Origin: a virus
Direction: 5' to 3' (one strand)
IMG/VR virus record: IMGVR_UViG_3300033995_001164
Span: 124,001-188,000 of that record
DNA: 64,000 nucleotides
The position numbers and the translations under genes are program-made. Positions 50,718-58,913 of the stretch are shown here, one piece after another (the first letter of the stretch is position 1; the number at the start of each line of letters is the position of its first letter). The notes below the pieces were generated by a model. That model had not been told where the DNA came from. It searched no databases and saw only the letters and a program-made list of their open reading frames with translations.

Positions 50718-51445
50718 AAATATCGTTAGTTTGTATTGCGAAAAATGAGGATAATTATATTCAGGAATGGATTAATTATCATTTAAAATTAGGGTTTGAT
50801 AATATTTTTATTTACGAAAATGATTGGGACTCAAAAATTGAAAATCATAAAGTCACTAAATACCCTGTTGTGGGAGTTAAACAACAAATTCCCGTCTATA
50901 ATGAGTTTATTTCAAAACATAAAAACAGTTATGATTGGGCAGCGTTTTTAGATGTTGATGAGTTTTTGGTATTAAAAAAACATAAAACAATTCACGAATT
51001 TATTGAGGACTACAAAGACAATGATTCTATTGGGGTTAATTGGGTTTTGTTCGGTGACAATAATTTAACTAAAAGTGACGACTACGGAATGATTAATCGT
51101 TTTACAATGAGACAAAATTCACCAAATCACCACATTAAATCAATAATTAATTTAAAAAATGCTGGATATATGTCGGTACATAACCATAGTGGTAAATGTG
51201 TTGATACCAATTATAAAAGAATTGACAATTCACCATTTAATTATAATGGACCTATAGATGTCGCACAAATAAATCATTATTTTTGTAAAACAAAAGATGA
51301 GTTTATCGAGAAATTAAATAGGGGTAGGGCCGACAATGGAACACATAGAGACATTTCCGATTTTAACGACAATAATTTCAATGAAATTGAAGACTTAACA
51401 GCAATGAACTTTTTATATGATAACAATAATTTACTCAACACATAA
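50714..51445 (+). CDS. GT92-like glycosyltransferase
   Basis: A 243-residue protein with a GT-A fold: ISLVCIAKNEDNYIQEWINY, YHLKLGFDNIFIYENDWD, AAFLDVDEFLVLKK and NSPNHHIKSI, then HNHSGKCVD and QINHYFCKTKDEFIEKLNRG. FLDVDEF is the metal motif of the GT92/Glyco_transf_2_4 group. It probably extends an oligosaccharide. Overlaps both neighbours slightly (4 and 29 bases). Confidence 0.8.
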   Translation: MKISLVCIAKNEDNYIQEWINYHLKLGFDNIFIYENDWDSKIENHKVTKYPVVGVKQQIPVYNEFISKHKNSYDWAAFLDVDEFLVLKKHKTIHEFIEDYKDNDSIGVNWVLFGDNNLTKSDDYGMINRFTMRQNSPNHHIKSIINLKNAGYMSVHNHSGKCVDTNYKRIDNSPFNYNGPIDVAQINHYFCKTKDEFIEKLNRGRADNGTHRDISDFNDNNFNEIEDLTAMNFLYDNNNLLNT

Positions 51446-52928
51446 AGACGAAATTTATAATAACAAATTTAGACAACATTTGTTACAAAGTTCCGGGCTA
51501 AAAGATATTCAAATATTAGAATACATTAATCACAATCAATATAGTTTATCTGAATTATACAATAGAGGTATATCCGAATCAGAAAACGACATCATTGTAT
51601 GTTGTCATAACGATATAAAACTTGAAAATGGTTGGGGTAAAAAATTACTTAATGATTTTGATAAAAATCCTGATTATGGGATTATAGGTAAAGCTGGTTC
51701 TTGTTATTTTCCGGAATCCGGAATTTATTGGGAAAAAATGCGTCAGACAATGGTTGGTCAAGTTTATCATCACCCTGAAGGTCGGAAAAAATGGTTAAAT
51801 ACTTATTCATCAAAATTACCGTATTTAATCCCTGTCGTAACTATTGATGGATTATTTATATCGTTTAATAAATTAAAAGTTAAGAACCAATTTGATGAAA
51901 CAATTGGTAAATTTCACTTTTATGACCATTTATTTTGTATACCAAATTATTTAGACGGTGTTAAAATTGGTGTAACCTCATCATTTGAAATTACTCATGA
52001 ATCCGTAGGACAACCGAATCAAGAATTTTTTGAATCAAAAGATAAATTTATTTTAAAGTGGGGAAAAAAATTACCCTTAGATTTGAAACCTGAAAAAATA
52101 TATGTCCCCGAAATTAAAGAAAAACCAATTAAAAATATTGGTAAAGTTGCCATTATTATTCCGACCAAAAGTAAATTAGATTTATTATTACCTTGTATCG
52201 AATCATTTTACGAACATTGTAACGAAAATTTATTTGAAATATTCATATCAGACACTGGTTCATCAGAAGAAGAAAAAAATGAAATTAAAAATTTTATTTC
52301 ATTTAAACAAAACATAAAGTTAATTGAATATGATTATTACAATTTTGCGAAAATAAATAATGATGTCGTTAAAAATCATTTAACTGACTCTCATGAGTTC
52401 ATTTTATTTTGTAATAATGATATTAAGGTTTGTAATAATGCGATTTACGGAATGTTAAAAATCTTCAAAGAAAATAAAAAAGTTGGGACCGTAGGTGCTA
52501 GACTTCACTTTAAAGATAATACAATACAACATGGAGGTATTACAATGTTAATTAATGGTAATAATATTTTAGGTGTCACCCATAATAATTTAGGTAGTTA
52601 CTATGGTGATTCGATTAGTAAGAAAACTATTCTCGGAAGTACCGGAGCGTTATTAATGATAAAAAAGATAGTATTTGAACAATCCGGATATTTTAACGAA
52701 AATTACATCAATTGTTTTGAAGATGTTGAATTAAATTTAAAAACTAACTTGTTAGGCTACTCTAATGTGTATGACGGAAATATAGTTGCGTATCACTATG
52801 AAAGCAGTACAAGAAATGAAGATGAAGATAATATAAAAAAATTAATGTCAGATTACCACAATAATTTATTACCATTCATAATTAAACATTTTAATCATTT
52901 AAAAGATAAAATTCAAATTATTAATTAA
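51417..52928 (+). CDS. tandem GT2 glycosyltransferase
   Basis: A 503-residue two-domain protein. The first domain (MITIIYSTHKDEIYNNKFRQ, SENDIIVCCHNDIKLENGWG) is a compact GT2-like fold; the second (VAIIIPTKSKLDLLLPCIESF, FILFCNNDIKVCNNAIYGM, STGALLMIKKIVFEQSGYF, INCFEDVELNLKTNLLGYS) is a complete GT2 of the rhamnosyl-transferase type. Tandem enzymes often add two sugars in series. The start ATG overlaps the previous gene by 29 bases; a later ATG is not favoured. A 111-base gap follows. Confidence 0.8.
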   Translation: MITIIYSTHKDEIYNNKFRQHLLQSSGLKDIQILEYINHNQYSLSELYNRGISESENDIIVCCHNDIKLENGWGKKLLNDFDKNPDYGIIGKAGSCYFPESGIYWEKMRQTMVGQVYHHPEGRKKWLNTYSSKLPYLIPVVTIDGLFISFNKLKVKNQFDETIGKFHFYDHLFCIPNYLDGVKIGVTSSFEITHESVGQPNQEFFESKDKFILKWGKKLPLDLKPEKIYVPEIKEKPIKNIGKVAIIIPTKSKLDLLLPCIESFYEHCNENLFEIFISDTGSSEEEKNEIKNFISFKQNIKLIEYDYYNFAKINNDVVKNHLTDSHEFILFCNNDIKVCNNAIYGMLKIFKENKKVGTVGARLHFKDNTIQHGGITMLINGNNILGVTHNNLGSYYGDSISKKTILGSTGALLMIKKIVFEQSGYFNENYINCFEDVELNLKTNLLGYSNVYDGNIVAYHYESSTRNEDEDNIKKLMSDYHNNLLPFIIKHFNHLKDKIQIIN

Positions 52929-53039
52929 AAAAAAATGAGAATAGAGTTACACACAAAACCGTGGTGGGGTTATAATAAATAAAGAAAAGTATTACTCATC
53001 AAATGTTACTAAATAAATAAAACAAAAATATATTATAAT
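52929..53039 (+). other. intergenic gap with a possible 15-codon remnant ORF
   Basis: The only open frame, ATG at 52934 to TAA at 52981, reads MRIELHTKPWWGYNK, a short aromatic peptide resembling the start of a sugar or lipid enzyme. No promoter or terminator of standard form was recognised. It may be the remnant of a lost glycan gene or a leader peptide; function unknown. Confidence 0.2.
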
Positions 53040-54197
53040 ATGAAAATTGGAGTTATTGGGGCAAACACGTTAGGAGTTGCCTTTTCATTAATATGTGAAA
53101 AAGCTGGATACGATGTCACGATTTATGATGAAAATGAAGACGTTATTTCGAATCTGAATCAAGAAATATACAACACAACCGAACCATTAATTCAAAAAAT
53201 GTTATTCGACTCATATGAGTTTTCCGGAACTACAAATGTTATTGAATTAATAGAGAGATGTGATTTTATATTTACATTCGTCGACACAATACCAACCATT
53301 GATGGTGGAAATGATACTACAAAAGTTTTTGAGGTGTCAAATCATTTTTTCACAGCGTCACAATTAGATATACCGATTCATAATAAAAAATTCATAATTG
53401 GGTCAACAATGAATCCTGGTGAAACAGAACAGATTCAAGAAAAATTACATATGTTCAATATAGAAGTTGGGTATTGCCCAACAATGTCATCTGAAGGTAA
53501 TATAATTAACGGGTATTATAGTTCTGACATTATAATAATTGGGACTGAACACCAAGAACTCTCGAATCATTTAATTTATTTGTTTAGTAAAATTCAACCA
53601 AACGGACTTAATGTTCATACAATGTCTTCTAAAGCGGCAGAGATTTCTAAATTATCAATAAATGCATATTTGTCTATGAAAATTAGTTTCGTTAATATGT
53701 TAGGTGATTTATTTATTAAATCCGGATTAAAAGAAGAATGTGGTGTGATATTAAATGCTATTGGGGGAGATTCGAGGATTGGTTCAAAATCACTTAAATA
53801 TGGGTTCGGATATGGAGGACTTAATCTCCCAAGAGATTCTAAAACACTAACTGAATTTATAAAAAAATATGAAATCGATGATACATTAATATCATCGATT
53901 AAAAATAGTAATGAAAATCATTTAAAATTCTTAAAAGAACATTACATATCTCAAAATCCGAATAAAGAAACCCCTTTTGTTGTTGAATATATTGGGTTTA
54001 AAAAAGGGACTGAAAATTTAATGAATTCACAACAATGGAATCTTTGTCTTGATTTACTTAAGGAGGGGTATTATATTAATGTGATTGATGACAATAAACT
54101 TGGTATTCAATTCCATGAGTTATGTTTATTTTATAATAATAGACTTAAATTTTATAAATCAGGTACGACGCCTGAAGGATATAAAATCAAATTATAA
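53040..54197 (+). CDS. UDP-glucose/GDP-mannose dehydrogenase-like protein lacking the catalytic Cys
   Basis: A 385-residue protein with the three UGDH segments: NAD-binding KIGVIGANTLGVAFSLICEK at the start, the middle dimer region (SSKAAEISKLSINAYLSMKI) and the catalytic loop KYGFGYGGLNLPRDSKTL. In active enzymes the loop is GGSCFPKD-like with a catalytic Cys; here that place is Asn. The substrate strand usually reading NPEFLREG is CPTMSSEG. Oxidation of UDP-sugars is therefore doubtful; it may bind NAD or have altered chemistry. It neighbours glycosyltransferases. Ends in a TAATGA overlap with the next small gene. Confidence 0.7.
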   Translation: MKIGVIGANTLGVAFSLICEKAGYDVTIYDENEDVISNLNQEIYNTTEPLIQKMLFDSYEFSGTTNVIELIERCDFIFTFVDTIPTIDGGNDTTKVFEVSNHFFTASQLDIPIHNKKFIIGSTMNPGETEQIQEKLHMFNIEVGYCPTMSSEGNIINGYYSSDIIIIGTEHQELSNHLIYLFSKIQPNGLNVHTMSSKAAEISKLSINAYLSMKISFVNMLGDLFIKSGLKEECGVILNAIGGDSRIGSKSLKYGFGYGGLNLPRDSKTLTEFIKKYEIDDTLISSIKNSNENHLKFLKEHYISQNPNKETPFVVEYIGFKKGTENLMNSQQWNLCLDLLKEGYYINVIDDNKLGIQFHELCLFYNNRLKFYKSGTTPEGYKIKL

Positions 54198-54298
54198 TGA
54201 AATTTATAACAGAAAGAACCGACCAAGAACTTATTAGAGAGATATGTGATAAGAATAAGTTTATAATACTATACTACTATAAATCAAATAAAAACTAA
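54197..54298 (+). CDS. 33-residue protein with MKFITE start
   Basis: MKFITERTDQELIREICDKN followed by KFIILYYYKSNKN. The start resembles the MKxLITES tag of the tail-operon proteins at 16641-17781 and contains I-T-E. The stop codon of the UGDH-like gene overlaps its ATG (TAATGA), and the next gene starts two bases after its own stop. Too short for a family call, but the tight spacing and tag make it a likely real gene. Confidence 0.45.
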   Translation: MKFITERTDQELIREICDKNKFIILYYYKSNKN

Positions 54299-54300
54299 AA

Positions 54301-55044
54301 ATGCAAAAACCTACAAAAGGAATTAAACCAAAACCAACATCTGATGTTACAGGTGACAAAGTTGATAAAAAAACTAAAAAACAATTAATTTGTTCGTTGG
54401 TTAAAAAGAAAACTAAAGAAAAATTTTTATCAGAGGGTCAAAGAAAATATTACGATATTCTTAACAACAATCAGATAACAATTTGTTCCGGACCCGCAGG
54501 TGTAGGTAAAAGTTATATCGCAATGAAAGCAGCTGTTGATTTATTGTTAGATGAAACAAATTTTTATGAAAAAATAATAATTGTTAGGCCAGCCGTTGAA
54601 GCAGAAGAAAAACTTGGTAGTTTACCAGGTGGAGTAGAAGAAAAATTAGACCCTTATATTTTTCCATCTTATTATCTTTTAAATAAAATTATAGGTAAAG
54701 AGACAAGGGAAAAATTAAAAGAAATTGAAGCGATTGAAGTATTTGCATTGGCTTACATGAGAGGAATGAATATCGACAATTCAATATTAATTTTTGAAGA
54801 AGCCCAAAATTCCACCCCAAGTCAAATGAAACTTCTTTTAACAAGAATTGGATTTAATTCAAAATTCTTTATTTCAGGGGATTTGGAACAATTTGATAGA
54901 CATAAAGATAGAACACAAACCGGGTTATGGGATGCTCTTAAAAAGTTTCAAGATTTAGAAGATGTTGGGACATTTGAATTTAGTTCTGAGGATATTGTGA
55001 GAAATCCATTAATTTCTAAAATATTAAAAAGATACGAACCATGA
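54301..55044 (+). CDS. phoH: PhoH-like P-loop ATPase
   Basis: A 247-residue protein with Walker A CSGPAGVGKSYIAMKAA, then IIIVRPAVEAEEKLGSLPGG, the PhoH signature, Walker B LIFEEAQNSTPSQMK and FISGDLEQFDR. PhoH proteins are common in phages and act as RNA helicase/ATPases of unknown exact role. The basic N-terminus (KPTKGIKPKPTSD) differs from bacterial PhoH. Its stop overlaps the next ATG by four bases. Confidence 0.9.
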   Translation: MQKPTKGIKPKPTSDVTGDKVDKKTKKQLICSLVKKKTKEKFLSEGQRKYYDILNNNQITICSGPAGVGKSYIAMKAAVDLLLDETNFYEKIIIVRPAVEAEEKLGSLPGGVEEKLDPYIFPSYYLLNKIIGKETREKLKEIEAIEVFALAYMRGMNIDNSILIFEEAQNSTPSQMKLLLTRIGFNSKFFISGDLEQFDRHKDRTQTGLWDALKKFQDLEDVGTFEFSSEDIVRNPLISKILKRYEP

Positions 55045-55640
55045 GAATTGGGATAGAGTTAAATGGGGTGTTGAGAGATACCCTTAAAAAAATACAACAA
55101 GAGTACGAAAAATGGTATATTGAAAATCCATTTAAAGAAGAAGGTGAAGAGGGATTTGAATATCAAGTAATCTCTGATTTGACAACTTTGAATATCATGA
55201 CTCACCTTAAATTTAAAAATGAGGACGAATTATATGATTTTCTTTATAAAGAACATACAATGGAGATTTTCGGTCATTCGGGGTCTGTTGAAATATCGAG
55301 TATGTCCGACTTTAACGAATTTTATTTGGACATTAGGGATAATCATGATGTTTTAATTGTTTCCGATGAAATGGGTAAATCAAAACCAGCTTCATTATTT
55401 TTTATTTCAAAATTTGGTTGTTTAGTCGAAACTATAAAATTTTATAGCGAATCAACAATAAATTTGATGTGGGATTCAATAGACGTTTTACTTACCGCAA
55501 ATCCTAAACTATTATTAGACTATCCTGAGGGTAAAACGATAATAAAGTTTAACACCATTTATAACTCAGAAATTAACATCGAGCACTCAATATCAAGTAT
55601 TAAAGAGCTCAAATCTAAAATCGAAAAAATTTATGATTAA
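55041..55640 (+). CDS. degenerate HAD-fold protein
   Basis: A 199-residue protein starting RIGIELNGVLRDTLKKIQQEYE; related phage HAD enzymes begin IDIDGVLRD, with catalytic Asp residues. Here Asp becomes Glu and Asn (ELN), so phosphatase activity is doubtful. Residues 60-100 are acidic, and LIVSDEMGKSKPASLFF (around 110-125) corresponds to HAD motif II/III, and VLLTANPKLL near 155 to the last motif. It may be a structural or regulatory relative. It follows PhoH and overlaps the next gene. Confidence 0.55.
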   Translation: MRIGIELNGVLRDTLKKIQQEYEKWYIENPFKEEGEEGFEYQVISDLTTLNIMTHLKFKNEDELYDFLYKEHTMEIFGHSGSVEISSMSDFNEFYLDIRDNHDVLIVSDEMGKSKPASLFFISKFGCLVETIKFYSESTINLMWDSIDVLLTANPKLLLDYPEGKTIIKFNTIYNSEINIEHSISSIKELKSKIEKIYD

Positions 55641-55911
55641 TGTATTAGGAGAAGTTTATTATATTGACTTAGACTTAGTTGAAGAATACATTGGAATCTC
55701 CAATGATAATGAGACACTGTCAGGAGACACATCCGAAGTGAAAATAAATATTGTTAAGTTTGACTTAGTAAAAATGATGTTAGACACGGTATTATCAGAG
55801 CATGATGAGCTTGACGAAACATTAGGTATGAAACAAACATCAAATACCAGTATACCATTTAGAATTGCCTTCAATAGCCTATTAAACAAAAAACTTATAA
55901 ATCACTATTAA
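55633..55911 (+). CDS. small hypothetical protein
   Basis: A 92-residue acidic protein (MINVLGEVYYIDLDLVEEYI, DETLGMKQTSNTSIPFRIAF) that overlaps the end of the HAD-like gene by 8 bases. No family was recognised. Predicted a short beta segment and two helices. Confidence 0.4.
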   Translation: MINVLGEVYYIDLDLVEEYIGISNDNETLSGDTSEVKINIVKFDLVKMMLDTVLSEHDELDETLGMKQTSNTSIPFRIAFNSLLNKKLINHY

Positions 55912-55914
55912 AAT

Positions 55915-56967
55915 ATGGAAAATTCGTTAGAAGAAAAAGTAAAACAATCCATCCAAACATTAAGAGACAAACAATCAAGAATTTATCTATTAGTTCAAGA
56001 CACTAAAGGTAATGCAAGAGCATCTGTTCGTTTTATGTATCAAATGGGCAAAACATTAAAAGACAATGGGTTCAACCCAATCATACTTCATGAAAAGGTA
56101 GATTATGCCGGAGTTGTTGCATGGTTAGACGAATCTTATATGGAGTTACCTCACAAGGCAATTGAAGGTCAAAATTTGGAGATATCTCCTGAAGATTTTT
56201 TGATTATTCCAGAAGTATTTGGTTACATAATGGACCAAGTTAAACAATTACCATGTGCTAAAATTGTGTTGACTCAATCATACTCATATATGTTAGAAAC
56301 GTTACAACCAGGTCAAACTTGGTCTCAATTTGGGTTTATGAAATGTATCACAACTAATAATAAACAAAAAGAATATATTGAGAAAGTTATGAGAAGTTGT
56401 TCTTTTGATATTCTTGAACCTTATATTAGTGAAGTTTTTACACCTAAATTATTACCCGCAATGCCAATCATTGGTATTCATACTAAAGACCAAAGTGATG
56501 CAGTCAATCTAATTAAAACATTTTATTTGAGGTTTCCTCAGTATCGTTGGTTTACCTTTAGAGATTTAAGAGGTTTATCTGAAGTAGAATTTGCTAATTC
56601 TCTTAAAGATTGTTTTGTTAGTGTTTGGGTAGATAATGAAAGTGGATTTGGTACATTTCCATTAGAATCTATGAAATCAAATGTTCCTGTGATAGGTAAA
56701 GTTCCCGACTTACCTCCGACTTGGATGAATGAAGATAACGGTATTTGGATAACAGACCATACATTACTTGCTGATGTTATTTCAGATTTTATTCAAAATT
56801 GGTTAGAGGATAATATTAAACCTGAACTTTATGATGAAATGAAAAAAACATCAGAACAGTTTTCGGACAAACAAAAATTTGAATCATCAGTAGTTTCATT
56901 ATTTGAAAATTACCTAAATACGAGAGCGGATGCGTTCGAACAACAAATCACTAAAACAGAAGAATAA
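55915..56967 (+). CDS. GT-B glycosyltransferase-like protein
   Basis: A 350-residue protein: RIYLLVQDTKGNARASVRFM, KIVLTQSYSYMLETL, then a C-terminal half with FRDLRGLSEVEFANSLKDCF and VSVWVDNESGFGTFPLESMK, the Glu-containing segment of GT4-type enzymes. No clear DxD, as expected for GT-B. It lies before another GT2 gene and near PhoH. Sugar and acceptor unknown. Confidence 0.6.
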   Translation: MENSLEEKVKQSIQTLRDKQSRIYLLVQDTKGNARASVRFMYQMGKTLKDNGFNPIILHEKVDYAGVVAWLDESYMELPHKAIEGQNLEISPEDFLIIPEVFGYIMDQVKQLPCAKIVLTQSYSYMLETLQPGQTWSQFGFMKCITTNNKQKEYIEKVMRSCSFDILEPYISEVFTPKLLPAMPIIGIHTKDQSDAVNLIKTFYLRFPQYRWFTFRDLRGLSEVEFANSLKDCFVSVWVDNESGFGTFPLESMKSNVPVIGKVPDLPPTWMNEDNGIWITDHTLLADVISDFIQNWLEDNIKPELYDEMKKTSEQFSDKQKFESSVVSLFENYLNTRADAFEQQITKTEE

Positions 56968-56968
56968 T

Positions 56969-57775
56969 ATGGAAAACAAATTATCACTTTCAATTATATT
57001 ACCAATCAAATCTTCAAAAGTAAAAGACTTTGAAGACTATTTTAATAAGGCAATTGAGTCTATTAAAAATCAACAAGTCAGTATTGAAGAATTAGTAATA
57101 GTACATACTCCTGAAGAATCATTAGTGTCTTTCATTAGCGGATACGACTTTGGAGAATTAAAGATTAATAAATTAGTTTGGGATAAAGACCCGAGTTATA
57201 TGGACCAAGTTAACCATGGTATTAAAAACGCTAAAGGTGAGTGGATTTCATTATTTGAGTTTGATGATGAATATTCTTCAATTTGGTTTAAAAATGTTAA
57301 AAAATATACAGAATCTTACCCCGAAATACAAATGTTTTTACCGGTAGTTGTTGAGACTGACGATAAAGGAGTGTTCGCAGGATTCACCAATGAGGCTACT
57401 TTTGCGGCAAATTTTACACAAGAGATGGGATTTTTGACAAATGAAACATTGCAGAATTATCAAAATTTCCAAACTGCCGGGTCAGTTTTTAAAAAAGAAA
57501 TTATTGAAGATTTTGGAGGATTTAAATCGTCAATTAAATTAACATTTATCTATGAATTTTTATTAAGGTTAACTTATAATTCAGTTTCAATTATGACCAT
57601 CCCAAAGCTTGGATACAAACATATTAATATGAGAGAAGGTTCTATTTTTTGGAACTATAAGTTTGGTGAATCAGTAATGACTGAAGATGAGGTAAAATTT
57701 TGGATTCAAACGGCAAAACGAGAATACTTTTTCGTTGAGGATAGAGCCATAAAGTATGAACCATTAAATGAGTAA
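56969..57775 (+). CDS. GT2 glycosyltransferase
   Basis: A 268-residue protein from ATG 56969 (MENKLSLSIILPIKSSKVKD), immediately after the previous stop; an in-frame ATG at 56930 would overlap the previous gene by 38 bases and is less likely. Motifs: LSIILPIKSS, SLFEFDDEYSSIWF with FDD as the metal site, TAGSVFKKEIIEDFGGF and YEFLLRLTYNSVSIMT. It completes the run of glycosyltransferases before the sigma factor gene. Confidence 0.75.
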   Translation: MENKLSLSIILPIKSSKVKDFEDYFNKAIESIKNQQVSIEELVIVHTPEESLVSFISGYDFGELKINKLVWDKDPSYMDQVNHGIKNAKGEWISLFEFDDEYSSIWFKNVKKYTESYPEIQMFLPVVVETDDKGVFAGFTNEATFAANFTQEMGFLTNETLQNYQNFQTAGSVFKKEIIEDFGGFKSSIKLTFIYEFLLRLTYNSVSIMTIPKLGYKHINMREGSIFWNYKFGESVMTEDEVKFWIQTAKREYFFVEDRAIKYEPLNE

Positions 57776-58522
57776 ATGCAAGAAACTCTATCTGCGTCAA
57801 CAGAAGATGTTTTATCGAAAAAAAGAGGTAGGAAAACCGTTAATTTAAACTATTTTGATGTAAGAGAAGAATTAGCCGTAAGGAATTTTTTAATTGCGGA
57901 AACCTTTGAGGAAAAAAATAAAATTTATAATGAATTTTTAAGAGGGCCTTTAGATAAAATGATATCTTCTATTATTAGACGATACAAATTATATCGTAAA
58001 GATATGAATTTTACTGAAATTCATACGGACACTCACTCATTTTTGATGACAAAAGTTGATAAATTCAAACCATCAAAAGAGAAAAAAGCGTATTCGTATT
58101 TTGGTACCATTTGTAAAAATTATTTAATGGGTCAAATAATTAAAGACCAAAAAGAAACTAATAGGAGAGTATCTTATGAAGACATTTCCACCAGTATTGA
58201 AGAAAGACCGGATATGATTTATAGAATTGATGATGATATTGTTGAAAGTCATGCCATCATCAATGAGTATCTTAAGGAATTAAAAGACTTCATTGAGAAA
58301 GAATCATTAAACGATAATGAAAAAAAATTAGGTTACGCTCTTATTGATTTATTTGATAATTATGAACAGATTTTTTCAGGGGCGGATAATAACAAATTTA
58401 ATAAAAATGTTATACTTCTTTCGTTAAGAGAAATGACTAACTTGAGTACTAAAGAAATTCGTAGTTCAATTAAACGATTTAAAAAACTTTACCTAATTAT
58501 TCAGGTAAAAATGAAAAACTAA
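57776..58522 (+). CDS. late transcription sigma factor, gp55-like
   Basis: A 248-residue protein with reduced sigma-70 region 2 typical of T4 gp55: LRGPLDKMISSIIRRYKLY, DTHSFLMTKVDKFKPSKEKK, AYSYFGTICKNYLMGQIIKD and RRVSYEDIS. T4 gp55 has 185 residues; extra residues lie at both ends. gp55 directs host RNA polymerase to TATAAATA late promoters. Many genes here have RTATTTATA elements, compatible with such a factor. The start ATG directly follows the previous stop. A C-terminal part (IIQVKMKN) is basic. Confidence 0.75.
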   Translation: MQETLSASTEDVLSKKRGRKTVNLNYFDVREELAVRNFLIAETFEEKNKIYNEFLRGPLDKMISSIIRRYKLYRKDMNFTEIHTDTHSFLMTKVDKFKPSKEKKAYSYFGTICKNYLMGQIIKDQKETNRRVSYEDISTSIEERPDMIYRIDDDIVESHAIINEYLKELKDFIEKESLNDNEKKLGYALIDLFDNYEQIFSGADNNKFNKNVILLSLREMTNLSTKEIRSSIKRFKKLYLIIQVKMKN

Positions 58523-58530
58523 ATGGGAAG

Positions 58531-58538
58531 TATTTATT
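58531..58538 (+). promoter_or_regulatory. GTATTTATT element
   Basis: TATTTATT preceded by G, three bases before the ATG at 58542. It matches the RTATTTAT word before other late genes. Confidence 0.35.
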
Positions 58539-58541
58539 AAT

Positions 58542-58907
58542 ATGGCAAGACCTACAAGAAAAGAAATTAATTTTTCAAAAGACTCTATATTATCTCTTAT
58601 GCAAGAAATCTACAATGAACTTGTTGAGCAAAGACAAACCGCGATTAGAATTCAAAACAAAATGTTGGCAATGTTGAAGGACCCTTCCGATATGATTACT
58701 ATTGGTCCGGTAATTGAAAAACAACAAAAAATTGTTAATGATTGCGTCGAGAAAAAAATTAGTCTTTCTAAACTACAGTCAAGTATTTGGGAAAAATCTA
58801 GTAATAATACTGAGTCATTTTCAATGGCTGACTTAGACGATGATTTAATACAGAATCTTATTGAAAAGGATGTTTCTGATGATTTGGAAACATATAAAAT
58901 GAAATAA
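58542..58907 (+). CDS. helical hypothetical protein next to gp55-like gene
   Basis: A 121-residue, helical, Gln/Lys-rich protein: INFSKDSILSLMQEIYNELV, IRIQNKMLAMLKDPSDMITI and a long acidic C-terminus (SMADLDDDLIQNLIEKDVSD). No sequence family was recognised. T4 gp33, the late co-activator, is similarly small (112 residues), but no motif supports this. A TATTTATT element lies right before its start. It stands between the sigma factor gene and a baseplate operon. Confidence 0.45.
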   Translation: MARPTRKEINFSKDSILSLMQEIYNELVEQRQTAIRIQNKMLAMLKDPSDMITIGPVIEKQQKIVNDCVEKKISLSKLQSSIWEKSSNNTESFSMADLDDDLIQNLIEKDVSDDLETYKMK

Positions 58908-58913
58908 GATATT

